A stretch of DNA of 42,899 nt from Cyclobacteriaceae bacterium (lineage in GTDB: Bacteria; Bacteroidota; Bacteroidia; Cytophagales; Cyclobacteriaceae): assembly GCA_026989535.1 (NCBI GenBank), contig JALSJD010000231.1, forward strand, positions 1 through 42,899, given 5' to 3'. Positions within the stretch are counted from its first letter, which is position 1. Each line of letters begins with the position of its first letter. The position numbers were made by a program, and so were the translations under genes. The notes below the pieces were generated by a model. It saw only the letters and a list, made by a program, of their open reading frames with translations, had not been told where the DNA came from and did not search any database. Positions 35,193 to 42,835 of this stretch are shown piece by piece.

Positions 35193-35218
35193 CTCCAAAA
35201 AAACGTACTACTAAGTCA

Positions 35219-36076
35219 TTGAAACCTAAAAAAACTTTTTCGAACTGGCTAACCGAACGATACCTCTTAATAATTAGGAACGAGGAGAACTTTGCAGAAA
35301 AGAGATTTCTTGGATTTACGTACGCTAAATTTTTGTTATTTTCTTCGTTATTATTCCTTGCCTTGTTAGTGATAAGCTTATTTTTAAGTAGAACGTTACT
35401 CGAAAAATGGTTTGATCCAAGGCATGCTCAGATTGAAGCCAATAAAAAATTATACACCCTCTCTTTACAGTTAGATTCTTTAGAGGTTGAAATGCAGCAT
35501 AAAGATCAGTTTATTTCGCTGTTTAAAGGGTTTTTAACAGGCAATATAGATTCTGCAAGAATAGATAGTTTTAGGCAACGCTCTTCGTTACAAGACCGGA
35601 AGTATATAAACCTTTCAACCGCACCAATTGATTCGCAGTTACGAAAAGAATTTGAGATGGTAGATTCAACCTTGAATTTAACGTCACGGTCGGTGAGCGA
35701 ACTACAAGAAATGTTTCTCTACCCTCCTATTTCGGGGCTTATTTCTCAAAAATTTGACATAAAGGATGACCATTTTGGGGTAGATATCGTATCCAAAAAG
35801 AACGAACCAGTAATGAGTGTGGCAAGTGGTACAGTTATTATATCCTCTTGGACACAAGATTCGGGTTATGTGATTGCTGTTCAGCATAGTTCAAACCTAA
35901 TATCAGTTTATAAACATAATGCTGAGTTATTAAAAAAAACAGGTAGTTTTGTAACTGGTGGAGATGTTATTGCCATTATTGGCAATACTGGAGATTTAAC
36001 GGATGGGCCACATCTTCACCTTGAACTTTGGTATAAAGGCAATGCCGTTAATCCAGAGGATTTTATTTTGTTTTAA
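35219..36076 (+). CDS. M23-family envelope metallopeptidase
   Basis: A 285-residue protein with an N-terminal cytoplasmic stretch, one membrane helix near residues 40-60 (FLLFSSLLFLALLVISLFL), a coiled coil and a C-terminal LytM/M23 domain. Zinc ligands appear intact: HFGVD (HxxxD) and HLHLE (HxH). It may therefore cut peptidoglycan crosslinks, unlike the degenerate LytM factors. The start is TTG at 35219; no closer ATG fits. It is followed after 25 bases by the bactofilin gene, a frequent pairing in which the bactofilin positions the peptidase. Confidence 0.88.
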   Translation: MKPKKTFSNWLTERYLLIIRNEENFAEKRFLGFTYAKFLLFSSLLFLALLVISLFLSRTLLEKWFDPRHAQIEANKKLYTLSLQLDSLEVEMQHKDQFISLFKGFLTGNIDSARIDSFRQRSSLQDRKYINLSTAPIDSQLRKEFEMVDSTLNLTSRSVSELQEMFLYPPISGLISQKFDIKDDHFGVDIVSKKNEPVMSVASGTVIISSWTQDSGYVIAVQHSSNLISVYKHNAELLKKTGSFVTGGDVIAIIGNTGDLTDGPHLHLELWYKGNAVNPEDFILF

Positions 36077-36101
36077 ATACTCGTAATATATAATAAAGAA
36101 C

Positions 36102-36530
36102 ATGTTTAATAAGGATGAAAAAAAAGTAGCTGAAGAGCTAAGCAATTCCAGTAATATTATTGGCAAAGGAACCACCCTTGAGGGGAACATTGAGGCCTAT
36201 GGTAATATTAGAGTTGAAGGACGAGTAGTTGGCAGTATTGTTACAAAATCGAAGGTCGCATTAGGGCAGTCGTGTAAAGTAGAAGGAAACATTTTGGCTC
36301 AAAATGCTGAAGTGGCAGGGGAAGTGAAAGGAATTGTTGAGGTTTCTGATCTTTTATTATTAAAATCTTCAGCGGTAGTGCATGGAGATATTATTACCAA
36401 TAAATTAATTGTGGAGTCTGGTGCAACCTTTAACGGAGGCTGTAAAATGGGCGTATCAATTAAAGAAATTAAAATTGGAGAAAACGGACAGGAAAAACAG
36501 CTCTTTAAGAAACCCGCAAAAACAGCCTAA
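36102..36530 (+). CDS. Bactofilin
   Basis: A 142-residue polymer-forming cytoskeletal protein. The short disordered N-terminus is followed by the right-handed beta-helix core of repeated hydrophobic-glycine turns (KGTTLEGNIEAYGNIRVEG, GQSCKVEGNILAQNAEVAG) and a charged C-terminal tail (QEKQLFKKPAKTA). Bactofilins self-assemble without nucleotide and scaffold cell-wall enzymes; the M23 peptidase encoded just upstream is the obvious partner. The 3' end overlaps the likely start of the AtpZ gene by 56 bases. Confidence 0.93.
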   Translation: MFNKDEKKVAEELSNSSNIIGKGTTLEGNIEAYGNIRVEGRVVGSIVTKSKVALGQSCKVEGNILAQNAEVAGEVKGIVEVSDLLLLKSSAVVHGDIITNKLIVESGATFNGGCKMGVSIKEIKIGENGQEKQLFKKPAKTA

Positions 36531-36714
36531 TAACTTTCTCAAATACGCTGGCTTGGCCTTTCAGTTTTTGGCGGCTATTCTTATGGGGTATTGGTTAGGA
36601 AAATGGCTAGATGCAGTTAATGAAAATGAAAAGCCATGGTTTACCATGGCTTTTATGATGTTATTTCTAGTAGCAACCTTGTATAAAATTATTCGCGATA
36701 TTACTAATGAATAA
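36475..36714 (+). CDS. AtpZ/AtpI-type ATP synthase accessory protein
   Basis: A small two-helix membrane protein (KYAGLAFQFLAAILMGYWLG, then FTMAFMMLFLVATLYKII). The frame has no ATG near the expected N-terminus; the first in-frame ATG (36409) lies deep in the bactofilin gene, so I choose TTG at 36475, giving 79 residues beginning MEKTDRKNSSLRNPQKQPNN. The loop between the helices contains the conserved DAVNENEKPWFT region. AtpZ/AtpI proteins precede ATP synthase genes and are thought to help c-ring assembly or Mg2+ supply. It overlaps bactofilin by 56 bases and the next gene by 8. Confidence 0.78.
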   Translation: MEKTDRKNSSLRNPQKQPNNFLKYAGLAFQFLAAILMGYWLGKWLDAVNENEKPWFTMAFMMLFLVATLYKIIRDITNE

Positions 36715-37081
36715 AACTTTCAAATTCTTTTTAAAACTCACAATGTTAAGCATAATAATTGCAGGGGCAGGAGTAATGTTAACACATTATACTGCGGTTG
36801 TATTGCCAACTATGTTTTATCAGTTAGTGGTTTTTTATTTTTTAATTTCTACGATGGCTTTTATGGTTAATATAAAAGCCGCGCAAGCAGATAGCGAAAT
36901 GGCCGTTTGGTATTATATGGCCTCAATTATGTCTAAGTTTTTATTGGCCGCTATTTCTGTGGTTGTGCTAACTAAATTTTTCCCCGAGCAAAAGAAAAAT
37001 ATTGTGTTTGCAAGCTTTGCTTTATACCCTTTGTTCGAAGCAGTAGTAATCCTAGATGTTTATAAACGAATTCGTTCATAG
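36707..37081 (+). CDS. AtpI-like four-helix membrane protein
   Basis: A 124-residue protein with four predicted membrane helices (LSIIIAGAGVMLTHYTAVVL, YQLVVFYFLISTMAFMVN, MASIMSKFLLAAISVVVLTK and FASFALYPLFEAVVILDVYK). It sits between AtpZ and atpB, overlapping AtpZ by 8 bases, the place of the uncA/atpI-type gene in many operons. Sequence similarity to AtpI is weak by eye, so the role in ATP synthase assembly is inferred from position. Confidence 0.75.
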   Translation: MNKTFKFFLKLTMLSIIIAGAGVMLTHYTAVVLPTMFYQLVVFYFLISTMAFMVNIKAAQADSEMAVWYYMASIMSKFLLAAISVVVLTKFFPEQKKNIVFASFALYPLFEAVVILDVYKRIRS

Positions 37082-37097
37082 ATTTTAGTATAAAACG

Positions 37098-37128
37098 TTT
37101 CATTTAGAATCTTTACTTTATACTTTTG
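37098..37128 (+). promoter_or_regulatory. Promoter of the atpB-led ATP synthase operon
   Basis: TTTC at 37098-37101, 19 bases, then TACTTTTG at 37121-37128, a full -7 match and near -33 match. It lies after the AtpI-like gene, so atpB onward can be transcribed independently of the envelope genes. Confidence 0.65.
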
Positions 37129-37168
37129 CAGTCGCAATTAGAATTGACCCTGATATTTAGGAAGTTAT

Positions 37169-38230
37169 ATGGCATCATTGTTCGAAAAAGGAAGAAAAAT
37201 CCTTAAAAATTTAGCAGGAATAGTATTTTTTATAGCAGCTCCTGTGCTTATCGCAAATGCAAGCAGTTCGGAAGAAAGCAGTGATAAAAAATTCAGCCCT
37301 TCTGAAATGATATTGCATCATATTCAAGATACGCATGAATTTCATATTTGGGGAGAATTAGCAATGCCGCTTCCTATTATCTTATGGACAGAACACGGCC
37401 TTGATGTATTTATGTCAGGCGGCTTTTATCACGGAAATGGCACAATTACTACCGATAAGGGCTCTTATATATTGGATCATGAGCATATTTATTATGCAGG
37501 AGAACACGGTAATGACGGGCACGCTGCTAAGCCATTAGATTTTTCGATTACCAGAAATGTGTTTTCACTGTTTTTGTCATTTGCATTAATCTCTTGGGTG
37601 TTTATTTCTATTGCAGGTAAGTATAAAAAAAGAGGAACAGCAGCTCCTAAAGGGATGCAGTCGTTTTTTGAACCTATTATTATTTACGTGAGAGACGAAA
37701 TCGTAGTACCAAATATTGGCGAGAAAAAAGCAGGTAAATATTTGCCTTATCTGTTAACCTTATTCTTTTTTATATGGATTAATAATATGATTGGCTTAGT
37801 GCCTTTCTTCCCTGGAGGGTCAAACCTTTCGGGTAATATAGCTTTTACATTTACACTTTCAATACTCACCTTTTTAATTGTGCAGTTTAGTGCCAATAAG
37901 GCGTATTGGAAGCATATATTTTGGATGCCTGGTGTGCCGATTCCTGTGCGATTTATTCTCGCACCAATTGAGTTTTTAGGTACTCTATCAAAAGCATTTG
38001 CTTTAATGATACGTTTGTTTGCTAATATTTCGGGTGGCCACATTGTGGTACTTAGCTTAGCATCTATGATATTTATTTTTAAATCGTACGTAGTAGGTGG
38101 AGTGGTTACTCCGTTCTTATTATTTATTATGGTATTGGAATTAATGGTGGCGGCAATTCAAGCGTATGTATTTACGTTGCTAACATCATTGTTTATAGGT
38201 ATGGCCGTTGCAGAAGACGACCACCACTAA
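37169..38230 (+). CDS. atpB: ATP synthase F0 subunit a
   Basis: Subunit a of the F0 proton channel, 353 residues. It is longer than the E. coli protein because of an N-terminal signal-like helix and an extra outward segment (residues ~25-120) with many His and Asp residues, as in other Bacteroidota. The essential arginine is in ALMIRLFANISGGHI. The C-terminal helices (FIMVLELMVAAIQAYVFTLL) are typical. It is the first gene of the atpB-E-F-H-A-G order; spacing to atpE is 31 bases. Confidence 0.95.
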   Translation: MASLFEKGRKILKNLAGIVFFIAAPVLIANASSSEESSDKKFSPSEMILHHIQDTHEFHIWGELAMPLPIILWTEHGLDVFMSGGFYHGNGTITTDKGSYILDHEHIYYAGEHGNDGHAAKPLDFSITRNVFSLFLSFALISWVFISIAGKYKKRGTAAPKGMQSFFEPIIIYVRDEIVVPNIGEKKAGKYLPYLLTLFFFIWINNMIGLVPFFPGGSNLSGNIAFTFTLSILTFLIVQFSANKAYWKHIFWMPGVPIPVRFILAPIEFLGTLSKAFALMIRLFANISGGHIVVLSLASMIFIFKSYVVGGVVTPFLLFIMVLELMVAAIQAYVFTLLTSLFIGMAVAEDDHH

Positions 38231-38261
38231 ATTGTTTTTTTAACTAAAAAGTCAAACTATT

Positions 38262-38456
38262 ATGACAATTACAGGACTTGCTGCTGGATTATCAGTATTA
38301 GGTGCAGGCCTCGGTATCGGTAGGATCGGAGGATCAGCAATGGAAGCAATCGCTAGACAACCAGAAGCTGCTAGCAAAATTCAAACTGCAATGATTATTT
38401 CTGCAGCTTTGATTGAAGGGGTAGCTTTCTTTGGAGTAGCTACTGCTTTAATGTAA
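38262..38456 (+). CDS. atpE: ATP synthase F0 subunit c
   Basis: The c-ring subunit, 64 residues, slightly short. Two helices are joined by the polar loop ARQPEA; the ion-binding carboxylate is E52 in AALIEGVAFF. The Na+-type ligands (Gln in helix 1 and ES/ET after the Glu) are absent, so this is a proton-type ring. The gene is followed directly by a strong hairpin with a T-run, which would let atpE be made in excess of the downstream subunits. Confidence 0.96.
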   Translation: MTITGLAAGLSVLGAGLGIGRIGGSAMEAIARQPEAASKIQTAMIISAALIEGVAFFGVATALM

Positions 38457-38462
38457 AAATTT

Positions 38463-38499
38463 GAGATGGCTGCCGCTAGGGTAGCCATCTCTTTTTTTT
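38463..38499 (+). terminator. Intrinsic terminator/attenuator between atpE and atpF
   Basis: gagatggctgcc and ggtagccatctc form a 12-bp stem (one G-T pair) with a 5-base loop, followed by eight T's. It lies inside the atp operon, 6 bases after atpE, and would partly stop transcription there. Confidence 0.85.
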
Positions 38500-38538
38500 A
38501 AGTATTAAAAACGAATTTAATTAATTAATTAATATATA

Positions 38539-39033
38539 ATGGAACTTTTAATTCCTAACCCAGGCTTGGTTTTTTGGACCAGCATTGCATTTCTACTATT
38601 GGTATTCCTCCTCTCTAAATTTGCTTGGAAACCTATTCTTCAAACCTTAAAGATTCGTGAAGAGTCTATTGAAGAGGCTTTAAAAGCAGCAGAATTAGCG
38701 CGTGAAGAAATGGGCGACTTAAAAGCTGATAATGAAAAATTATTAGTAAAGGCAAGAGAAGAACGTGAGCAATTGCTTCGAGATGCTAGCAAAGCTGCCA
38801 GTATGATTAAAGAGGACGCTAAAGCAGATGCTGAGGCTATTTCTAAACGAATGATGGAAGATGCTAAGGTGGGTATAGAAGCAGAAAAACAATCAGCCTT
38901 GGCTGAAGTTCGTAGCCAAGTAGCTAATCTTTCAGTAGAAATTGCTGAGAAAATTATTCGTAAAAATTTAGAGAACGATAAAGCCCAAAAGGCTTTAGTA
39001 GATGAGTTCCTAAAAGATAAAAGCTTTAACTAA
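38539..39033 (+). CDS. atpF: ATP synthase F0 subunit b
   Basis: Subunit b, 164 residues: one N-terminal membrane helix (NPGLVFWTSIAFLLLVFLLS) and a long charged helix (AEREELLR-type heptads, for example KLLVKAREEREQLLRDASKA) that forms the peripheral stalk dimer. Length is normal. The gene starts 39 bases after the terminator hairpin and ends two bases before atpH. Confidence 0.95.
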   Translation: MELLIPNPGLVFWTSIAFLLLVFLLSKFAWKPILQTLKIREESIEEALKAAELAREEMGDLKADNEKLLVKAREEREQLLRDASKAASMIKEDAKADAEAISKRMMEDAKVGIEAEKQSALAEVRSQVANLSVEIAEKIIRKNLENDKAQKALVDEFLKDKSFN

Positions 39034-39035
39034 TA

Positions 39036-39572
39036 ATGAGTTCTCACAGAGCAGCAATACGATACGCCAAAGCAGTGATTGAGCTTGCACAAGCTCAAAA
39101 ATCATTAGAAAAGGTAAAAGAGGATATGCTTTTATTCACTAAGGTTATAAACGAAAACCGTGAATTAGAAGTGGTGCTAAAAAACCCAATTGTGCCTGCC
39201 GATAAGAAAAAGGCAATTTTAAAAGCCTTGTTCGAAAAGCGAATACAAACGTTAACATTTAAAGCATTCGAACTTATCGTATCTAAAAATAGAGAAAGTA
39301 TATTGGATGAAATTGCCATTGAATTTGTAAACGCATACAATGTGCTGAAGGGAATTGCTGTAGCAACGGTTATTACTCCTTATACTTTGGGAGAAGCTCA
39401 ACGTAAAGAGATTAACAATATTGTTGCAGAGATTACAGGCATGAAAGTGGAACTTACCGAAATTTTAGATGAATCGTTAATTGGTGGGTTTGTGCTTAAA
39501 ATAGGCGACAAACAAATTGATGAGTCGGTTAAAACTAAATTAGCTAACATACAAAGAGCACTTGTTGCTTAA
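39036..39572 (+). CDS. atpH: ATP synthase F1 subunit delta
   Basis: Subunit delta, 178 residues, the link between F1 and the peripheral stalk. The N-terminal six-helix domain begins HRAAIRYAKAVIELAQAQ and the C-terminal conserved signature LIGGFVLKIGDKQIDESVKTKL is intact. It follows atpF with a 2-base gap. A 113-base gap containing an almost perfect hairpin separates it from atpA. Confidence 0.95.
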   Translation: MSSHRAAIRYAKAVIELAQAQKSLEKVKEDMLLFTKVINENRELEVVLKNPIVPADKKKAILKALFEKRIQTLTFKAFELIVSKNRESILDEIAIEFVNAYNVLKGIAVATVITPYTLGEAQRKEINNIVAEITGMKVELTEILDESLIGGFVLKIGDKQIDESVKTKLANIQRALVA

Positions 39573-39580
39573 ACCCTCTT

Positions 39581-39618
39581 AACGTCATTCCCCCGCTAGC
39601 TAGCGAGGGAATGACGTT
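39581..39618. repeat. 38-bp palindrome between atpH and atpA
   Basis: Two 19-base arms (39581-39599 and 39600-39618) are reverse complements with one mismatch and no loop: aacgtcattccc... and ...gggaatgacgtt. It has no T-run, so it is a poor terminator. The aacgtcatt outer arm is shared with the repeat at 41297-41405. Confidence 0.85.
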
Positions 39619-39685
39619 AGAATTGGAAATAACAGTTGTTAGGAGAATAATTAGAAATTAAAGAATAGAAATAAATATTTCAGAA

Positions 39686-41266
39686 ATGAACGATATTAGA
39701 CCAGATGAAGTTTCGGCCATATTGAGAGAACAACTTTCGGGTGTGAAATCTGAGGCTGAACTAGAAGAAGTAGGTACGGTATTGCAAATCGGTGATGGTG
39801 TTGCACGTATTTACGGCCTTACAAAAGCAGAAGCAGGTGAATTACTTGAATTTGAAAATGGGGTACAAGCCTTGGTACTTAACCTTGAAGAAGACAATGT
39901 AGGAGCCGTTCTTTTAGGCCAATCTAAAGGAATTAAAGAGGGTGATACGGTTAAAAGAACCAATAAAATTGCTTCAATTCAAGCAGGAGAAGGGTTAGTG
40001 GGTCGTGTATTAAACACATTGGCTGAGCCTATCGATGGTAAAGGAGCCATTGAAGGTGAATTATTTGAGATGCCAATGGAGCGTAAAGCACCAGGGGTAA
40101 TCTTTCGTCAGCCAGTAACAGAGCCACTCCAAACGGGTATTAAAGCGATTGATTCTATGATTCCTATTGGTCGTGGCCAAAGGGAGTTAATTATTGGTGA
40201 CAGGCAAACCGGTAAAACAGCGGTTGTTATCGATACCATTATCAATCAAAAAGAATTTTACGATAAAGGGGAGCCTGTTTATTGTATTTATGTGGCTATT
40301 GGGCAAAAAGCTTCAACGGTTGCAAACACCGTAGCTGCTTTAACAAAAGCAGGGGCAATGGATTACACGGTTATTGTTTCGGCCTCGGCTTCAGACCCAG
40401 CTCCAATGCAGTTTTATGCCCCATTTTCAGGGGCAGCTATTGGCGAGTATTTTAGAGATACAGGTCGCTCAGCTTTGGTAATTTACGATGATTTATCGAA
40501 GCAAGCGGTTGCCTACAGAGAGGTATCTTTATTATTAAGAAGGCCTCCAGGACGTGAAGCATACCCTGGCGATGTATTTTACCTGCACTCGCGTTTGTTA
40601 GAGCGTGCGGCTAAGGTAAATGATAATGATGCTATTGCTCAAGATATGAACGACTTGCCTCCTTCATTAAAAGGGAAAGTAAAAGGGGGAGGTTCGTTAA
40701 CAGCTCTGCCAATTATTGAAACGCAAGCAGGTGACGTTTCGGCTTATATTCCTACCAACGTAATTTCCATTACTGATGGGCAAATTTTCTTGGAAACGAA
40801 TTTGTTTAATTCAGGGATTCGTCCTGCCATTAACGTAGGTATTTCGGTATCTCGTGTGGGTGGTAATGCACAGGTTAAATCAATGAAGAAAGTATCTGGT
40901 ACACTTAAATTGGATCAAGCACAGTTTAGAGAGCTAGAAGCCTTTGCTAAATTTGGCTCTGATTTGGATGCTGCTACTCGTTTAACTATTGACCGTGGTA
41001 TGAAAAATCAGGAAATATTGAAACAACCTCAATACTCACCTGCTAAAGTAGGTGATCAAGTGGCCATCATATTTGCTTCTACCAAAGGGCTAACCGATAC
41101 TGTAGCCGTTGATAAAATGAGAGCGTTTGAAAAAGAATTTATTGCTGAAATGAATGCGAAGCATAAAGATGTGATTGATTCTTTGGGAGCAGGAAAGTTT
41201 GATGATAGCCTAACTGATGTGCTCAGAACGGTGGCTAAAGAGGTAGCTAAAAACTACGCAAAATAA
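39686..41266 (+). CDS. atpA: ATP synthase F1 subunit alpha
   Basis: Subunit alpha, 526 residues. The Walker A is GDRQTGKTA, the family signature [17 protein letters not shown] is present, and the arginine finger region is in the same block. The N-terminal crown ([14 protein letters not shown]) and C-terminal helical domain are complete. Non-catalytic nucleotide binding is expected. No atpD follows atpG in this window; the beta and epsilon genes must be elsewhere, as in many Bacteroidota. Confidence 0.97.
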   Translation: MNDIRPDEVSAILREQLSGVKSEAELEEVGTVLQIGDGVARIYGLTKAEAGELLEFENGVQALVLNLEEDNVGAVLLGQSKGIKEGDTVKRTNKIASIQAGEGLVGRVLNTLAEPIDGKGAIEGELFEMPMERKAPGVIFRQPVTEPLQTGIKAIDSMIPIGRGQRELIIGDRQTGKTAVVIDTIINQKEFYDKGEPVYCIYVAIGQKASTVANTVAALTKAGAMDYTVIVSASASDPAPMQFYAPFSGAAIGEYFRDTGRSALVIYDDLSKQAVAYREVSLLLRRPPGREAYPGDVFYLHSRLLERAAKVNDNDAIAQDMNDLPPSLKGKVKGGGSLTALPIIETQAGDVSAYIPTNVISITDGQIFLETNLFNSGIRPAINVGISVSRVGGNAQVKSMKKVSGTLKLDQAQFRELEAFAKFGSDLDAATRLTIDRGMKNQEILKQPQYSPAKVGDQVAIIFASTKGLTDTVAVDKMRAFEKEFIAEMNAKHKDVIDSLGAGKFDDSLTDVLRTVAKEVAKNYAK

Positions 41267-41296
41267 ATATTAAACAGTATAAAAAGTAAAATACGA

Positions 41297-41405
41297 AACG
41301 TCATTGCGAAGGAGGAACGACTGAAGCAATCCCTTAATTATTACAGATTGCTTCACTACGCCTGCCTGCCAAAACAAGCAGTGCAGGCAGGTTCGCAATG
41401 ACGTT
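41297..41405. repeat. Palindromic repeat element between atpA and atpG
   Basis: Outer 14-bp inverted repeats aacgtcattgcgaa (41297-41310) and ttcgcaatgacgtt (41392-41405) enclose inner pairs: gaagcaatc/gattgcttc and cctgcctgc/gcaggcagg. It is GC-richer than the operon and looks like a repeated extragenic palindrome or a non-autonomous MITE-like element. Confidence 0.8.
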
Positions 41406-41424
41406 AAATTTAGATGCTTAACCA

Positions 41425-42297
41425 ATGGCAAATCTTAAAGAGGTAAAAACAAGAATATCTTCGGTGCAATCTACACAGCAGATTACCAAAGCTATGAAAA
41501 TGGTGGCGGCTGCCAAGTTGCGTAGAGCACAAGATCGTATTATCCAAATGCGCCCTTATGCACAAAAACTAGAGGGCATTTTGGTGGGTGTATCTGCCAG
41601 TTTAGATATTGAAGAAAATGTTTTTAGTGAGGAGCGTGAAATTAATTCCGTTTTAATAATCGCTGTTACTTCTGATAGAGGCTTATGTGGGCCTTTTAAC
41701 GCCAATGTATATAAATCTACTAATGCCTTAATTGCAGATAAGTATGCAGGTCAATTTAAAGAGGGAGGGGTAACCATTATGCCGATTGGTAAAAAAGCAC
41801 TGGATTATTTTACCAAACGAGATTTTAAGGTAGAGAAGAAATTTGGAGAGCTATTTGCACGTTTAAGTTTCAACGAAGCTATGAAAGTGGCTGAATTTGC
41901 CATGAATGGCTTTGAAGAAAAGGAATTTGATGCTGTTGAAATTGTGTATAATGAGTTTAAAAATGTAGCTACACAAATTATGTGTACCGATCAGTTTTTA
42001 CCCATCGTTTCAGCAGAAGAAGGAAATACCTCCGTAAGCAATGATTATATCTACCAGCCTAATCAAGAAGCATTAGTAGAGCACTTAATTCCAACCTCTT
42101 TAAAAATTAAGTTGTACAAGGCTTTGCTAGAATCTAATGCCTCGGAACATGGCGCACGAATGACAGCCATGGACAAGGCTACTGACAATGCTGGTGATTT
42201 GCTTAAAGAGCTTAAGCTTAAATATAATCAAACACGCCAAGCGGCCATTACCAACGAAATTTTGGAGATTGTGGCTGGTGCGGAGGCACTTGGGTAA
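41425..42297 (+). CDS. atpG: ATP synthase F1 subunit gamma
   Basis: Subunit gamma, 290 residues, the rotating central stalk. The N-terminal helix (LKEVKTRISSVQSTQQITKA) and the C-terminal helix with the conserved TRQAAITNEILEIVAGAEAL are both intact. It is the last atp gene here; the palindromic element sits between it and atpA. Downstream is repeat DNA and an IS element. Confidence 0.97.
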   Translation: MANLKEVKTRISSVQSTQQITKAMKMVAAAKLRRAQDRIIQMRPYAQKLEGILVGVSASLDIEENVFSEEREINSVLIIAVTSDRGLCGPFNANVYKSTNALIADKYAGQFKEGGVTIMPIGKKALDYFTKRDFKVEKKFGELFARLSFNEAMKVAEFAMNGFEEKEFDAVEIVYNEFKNVATQIMCTDQFLPIVSAEEGNTSVSNDYIYQPNQEALVEHLIPTSLKIKLYKALLESNASEHGARMTAMDKATDNAGDLLKELKLKYNQTRQAAITNEILEIVAGAEALG

Positions 42298-42310
42298 TCG
42301 GTAAGGTGTA

Positions 42311-42401
42311 TTTCATTTTTCTCAATTAGCTGATACTCAGGCATCTCCTTTGCGTAGCCTCTATGGCAGAGCAAGGCATCACCGAATCTCGAAAAATGAA
42401 A
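42311..42401. repeat. 91-bp stretch bounded by an 11-bp inverted repeat
   Basis: tttcatttttc at 42311-42321 and gaaaaatgaaa at 42391-42401 are perfect reverse complements around a 69-base GC-richer centre that also shows ggcatc/ggcatcacc symmetry. It starts 14 bases after atpG and may end its transcript or be a small mobile remnant. Confidence 0.5.
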
Positions 42402-42415
42402 ATCTTATCCAAAAC

Positions 42416-42456
42416 AACTCTTTTTGTGAAAATTGTCTGTTTTCTGAGTGGACTCA
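42416..42456 (-). repeat. 41-bp dispersed repeat, copy 2
   Basis: The reverse complement of 28262-28302 with one mismatch. It lies between atpG and the truncated phosphatase gene, 14.1 kb from copy 1 and in the opposite orientation. Confidence 0.85.
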
Positions 42457-42482
42457 CCTTTAAAATAGATAACGGCACAGAT

Positions 42483-42736
42483 TCATTCCCCTTGGCTTAT
42501 TAGGCCAATGGCTTTACCTACAGGCTTATTAGATAAATATTGATAGCCAAGAAGTTTGGCAGCAGTGCTTGCTAACTGATTTTGATACAGTTGCCCACTT
42601 GTTTTAATTTCTCCTAAGCCCTGTGTATCCGGTCCAATAGCCATCATCCATATTTGATCTGTCTCCTTAATTCTTTTGCCATGGCTTTTCCAAGTTTTCT
42701 TAGGATTGGTTCCTCTTCCATGGTCTGTGGTGGCTA
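42483..42736 (-). pseudogene. 3' remnant of an alkaline phosphatase/phosphodiesterase-type gene
   Basis: On the minus strand the frame reads IATTDHGRGTNPKKTW, KSHGKRIKETDQIWMMAIG and then PDTQGLGEIKTSGQLYQNQL up to a TGA at 42483. TTDHGRG is the metal-binding Asp-His motif of the alkaline phosphatase superfamily, and the following GxDxxG-like segment and tail fit the C-terminus of that fold. The upstream part is missing: sequence beyond about 42737 is the end of an IS21-type element. About 84 codons remain, so the gene is inactivated here unless the rest lies beyond the element. Confidence 0.65.
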
Positions 42737-42802
42737 TTTCGGTCAGACCGTGCCACCTATATCGGTTTTACAGTGCCAGTGATTTCGGTTCAAACCGTGC
42801 CA
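42737..42802 (-). mobile_element. Terminal repeats of an IS21-family element
   Basis: Three tandem units of about 19 bp at 23-base spacing: 42737-42755, 42760-42778 and 42783-42802, all of the form T(T/A)TCGGT...(C/A)(C/A)GTGCCA. Multiple short terminal repeats are a hallmark of IS21-family ends, where the transposase binds. The element boundary is near 42737 and the rest continues out of the window. Confidence 0.75.
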
Positions 42803-42835
42803 CTTTGAAAGATGCTGCAAAATAGTAAAAATTAT

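Noticed and set aside
39581-39618. Terminator of atpH
   Set aside because: The palindrome is strong but has no following T-run, and the operon continues into atpA.
42298-42482. atpD or atpC downstream of atpG
   Set aside because: No beta or epsilon subunit sequence is present on either strand; the region is repeat DNA and then a phosphatase remnant.
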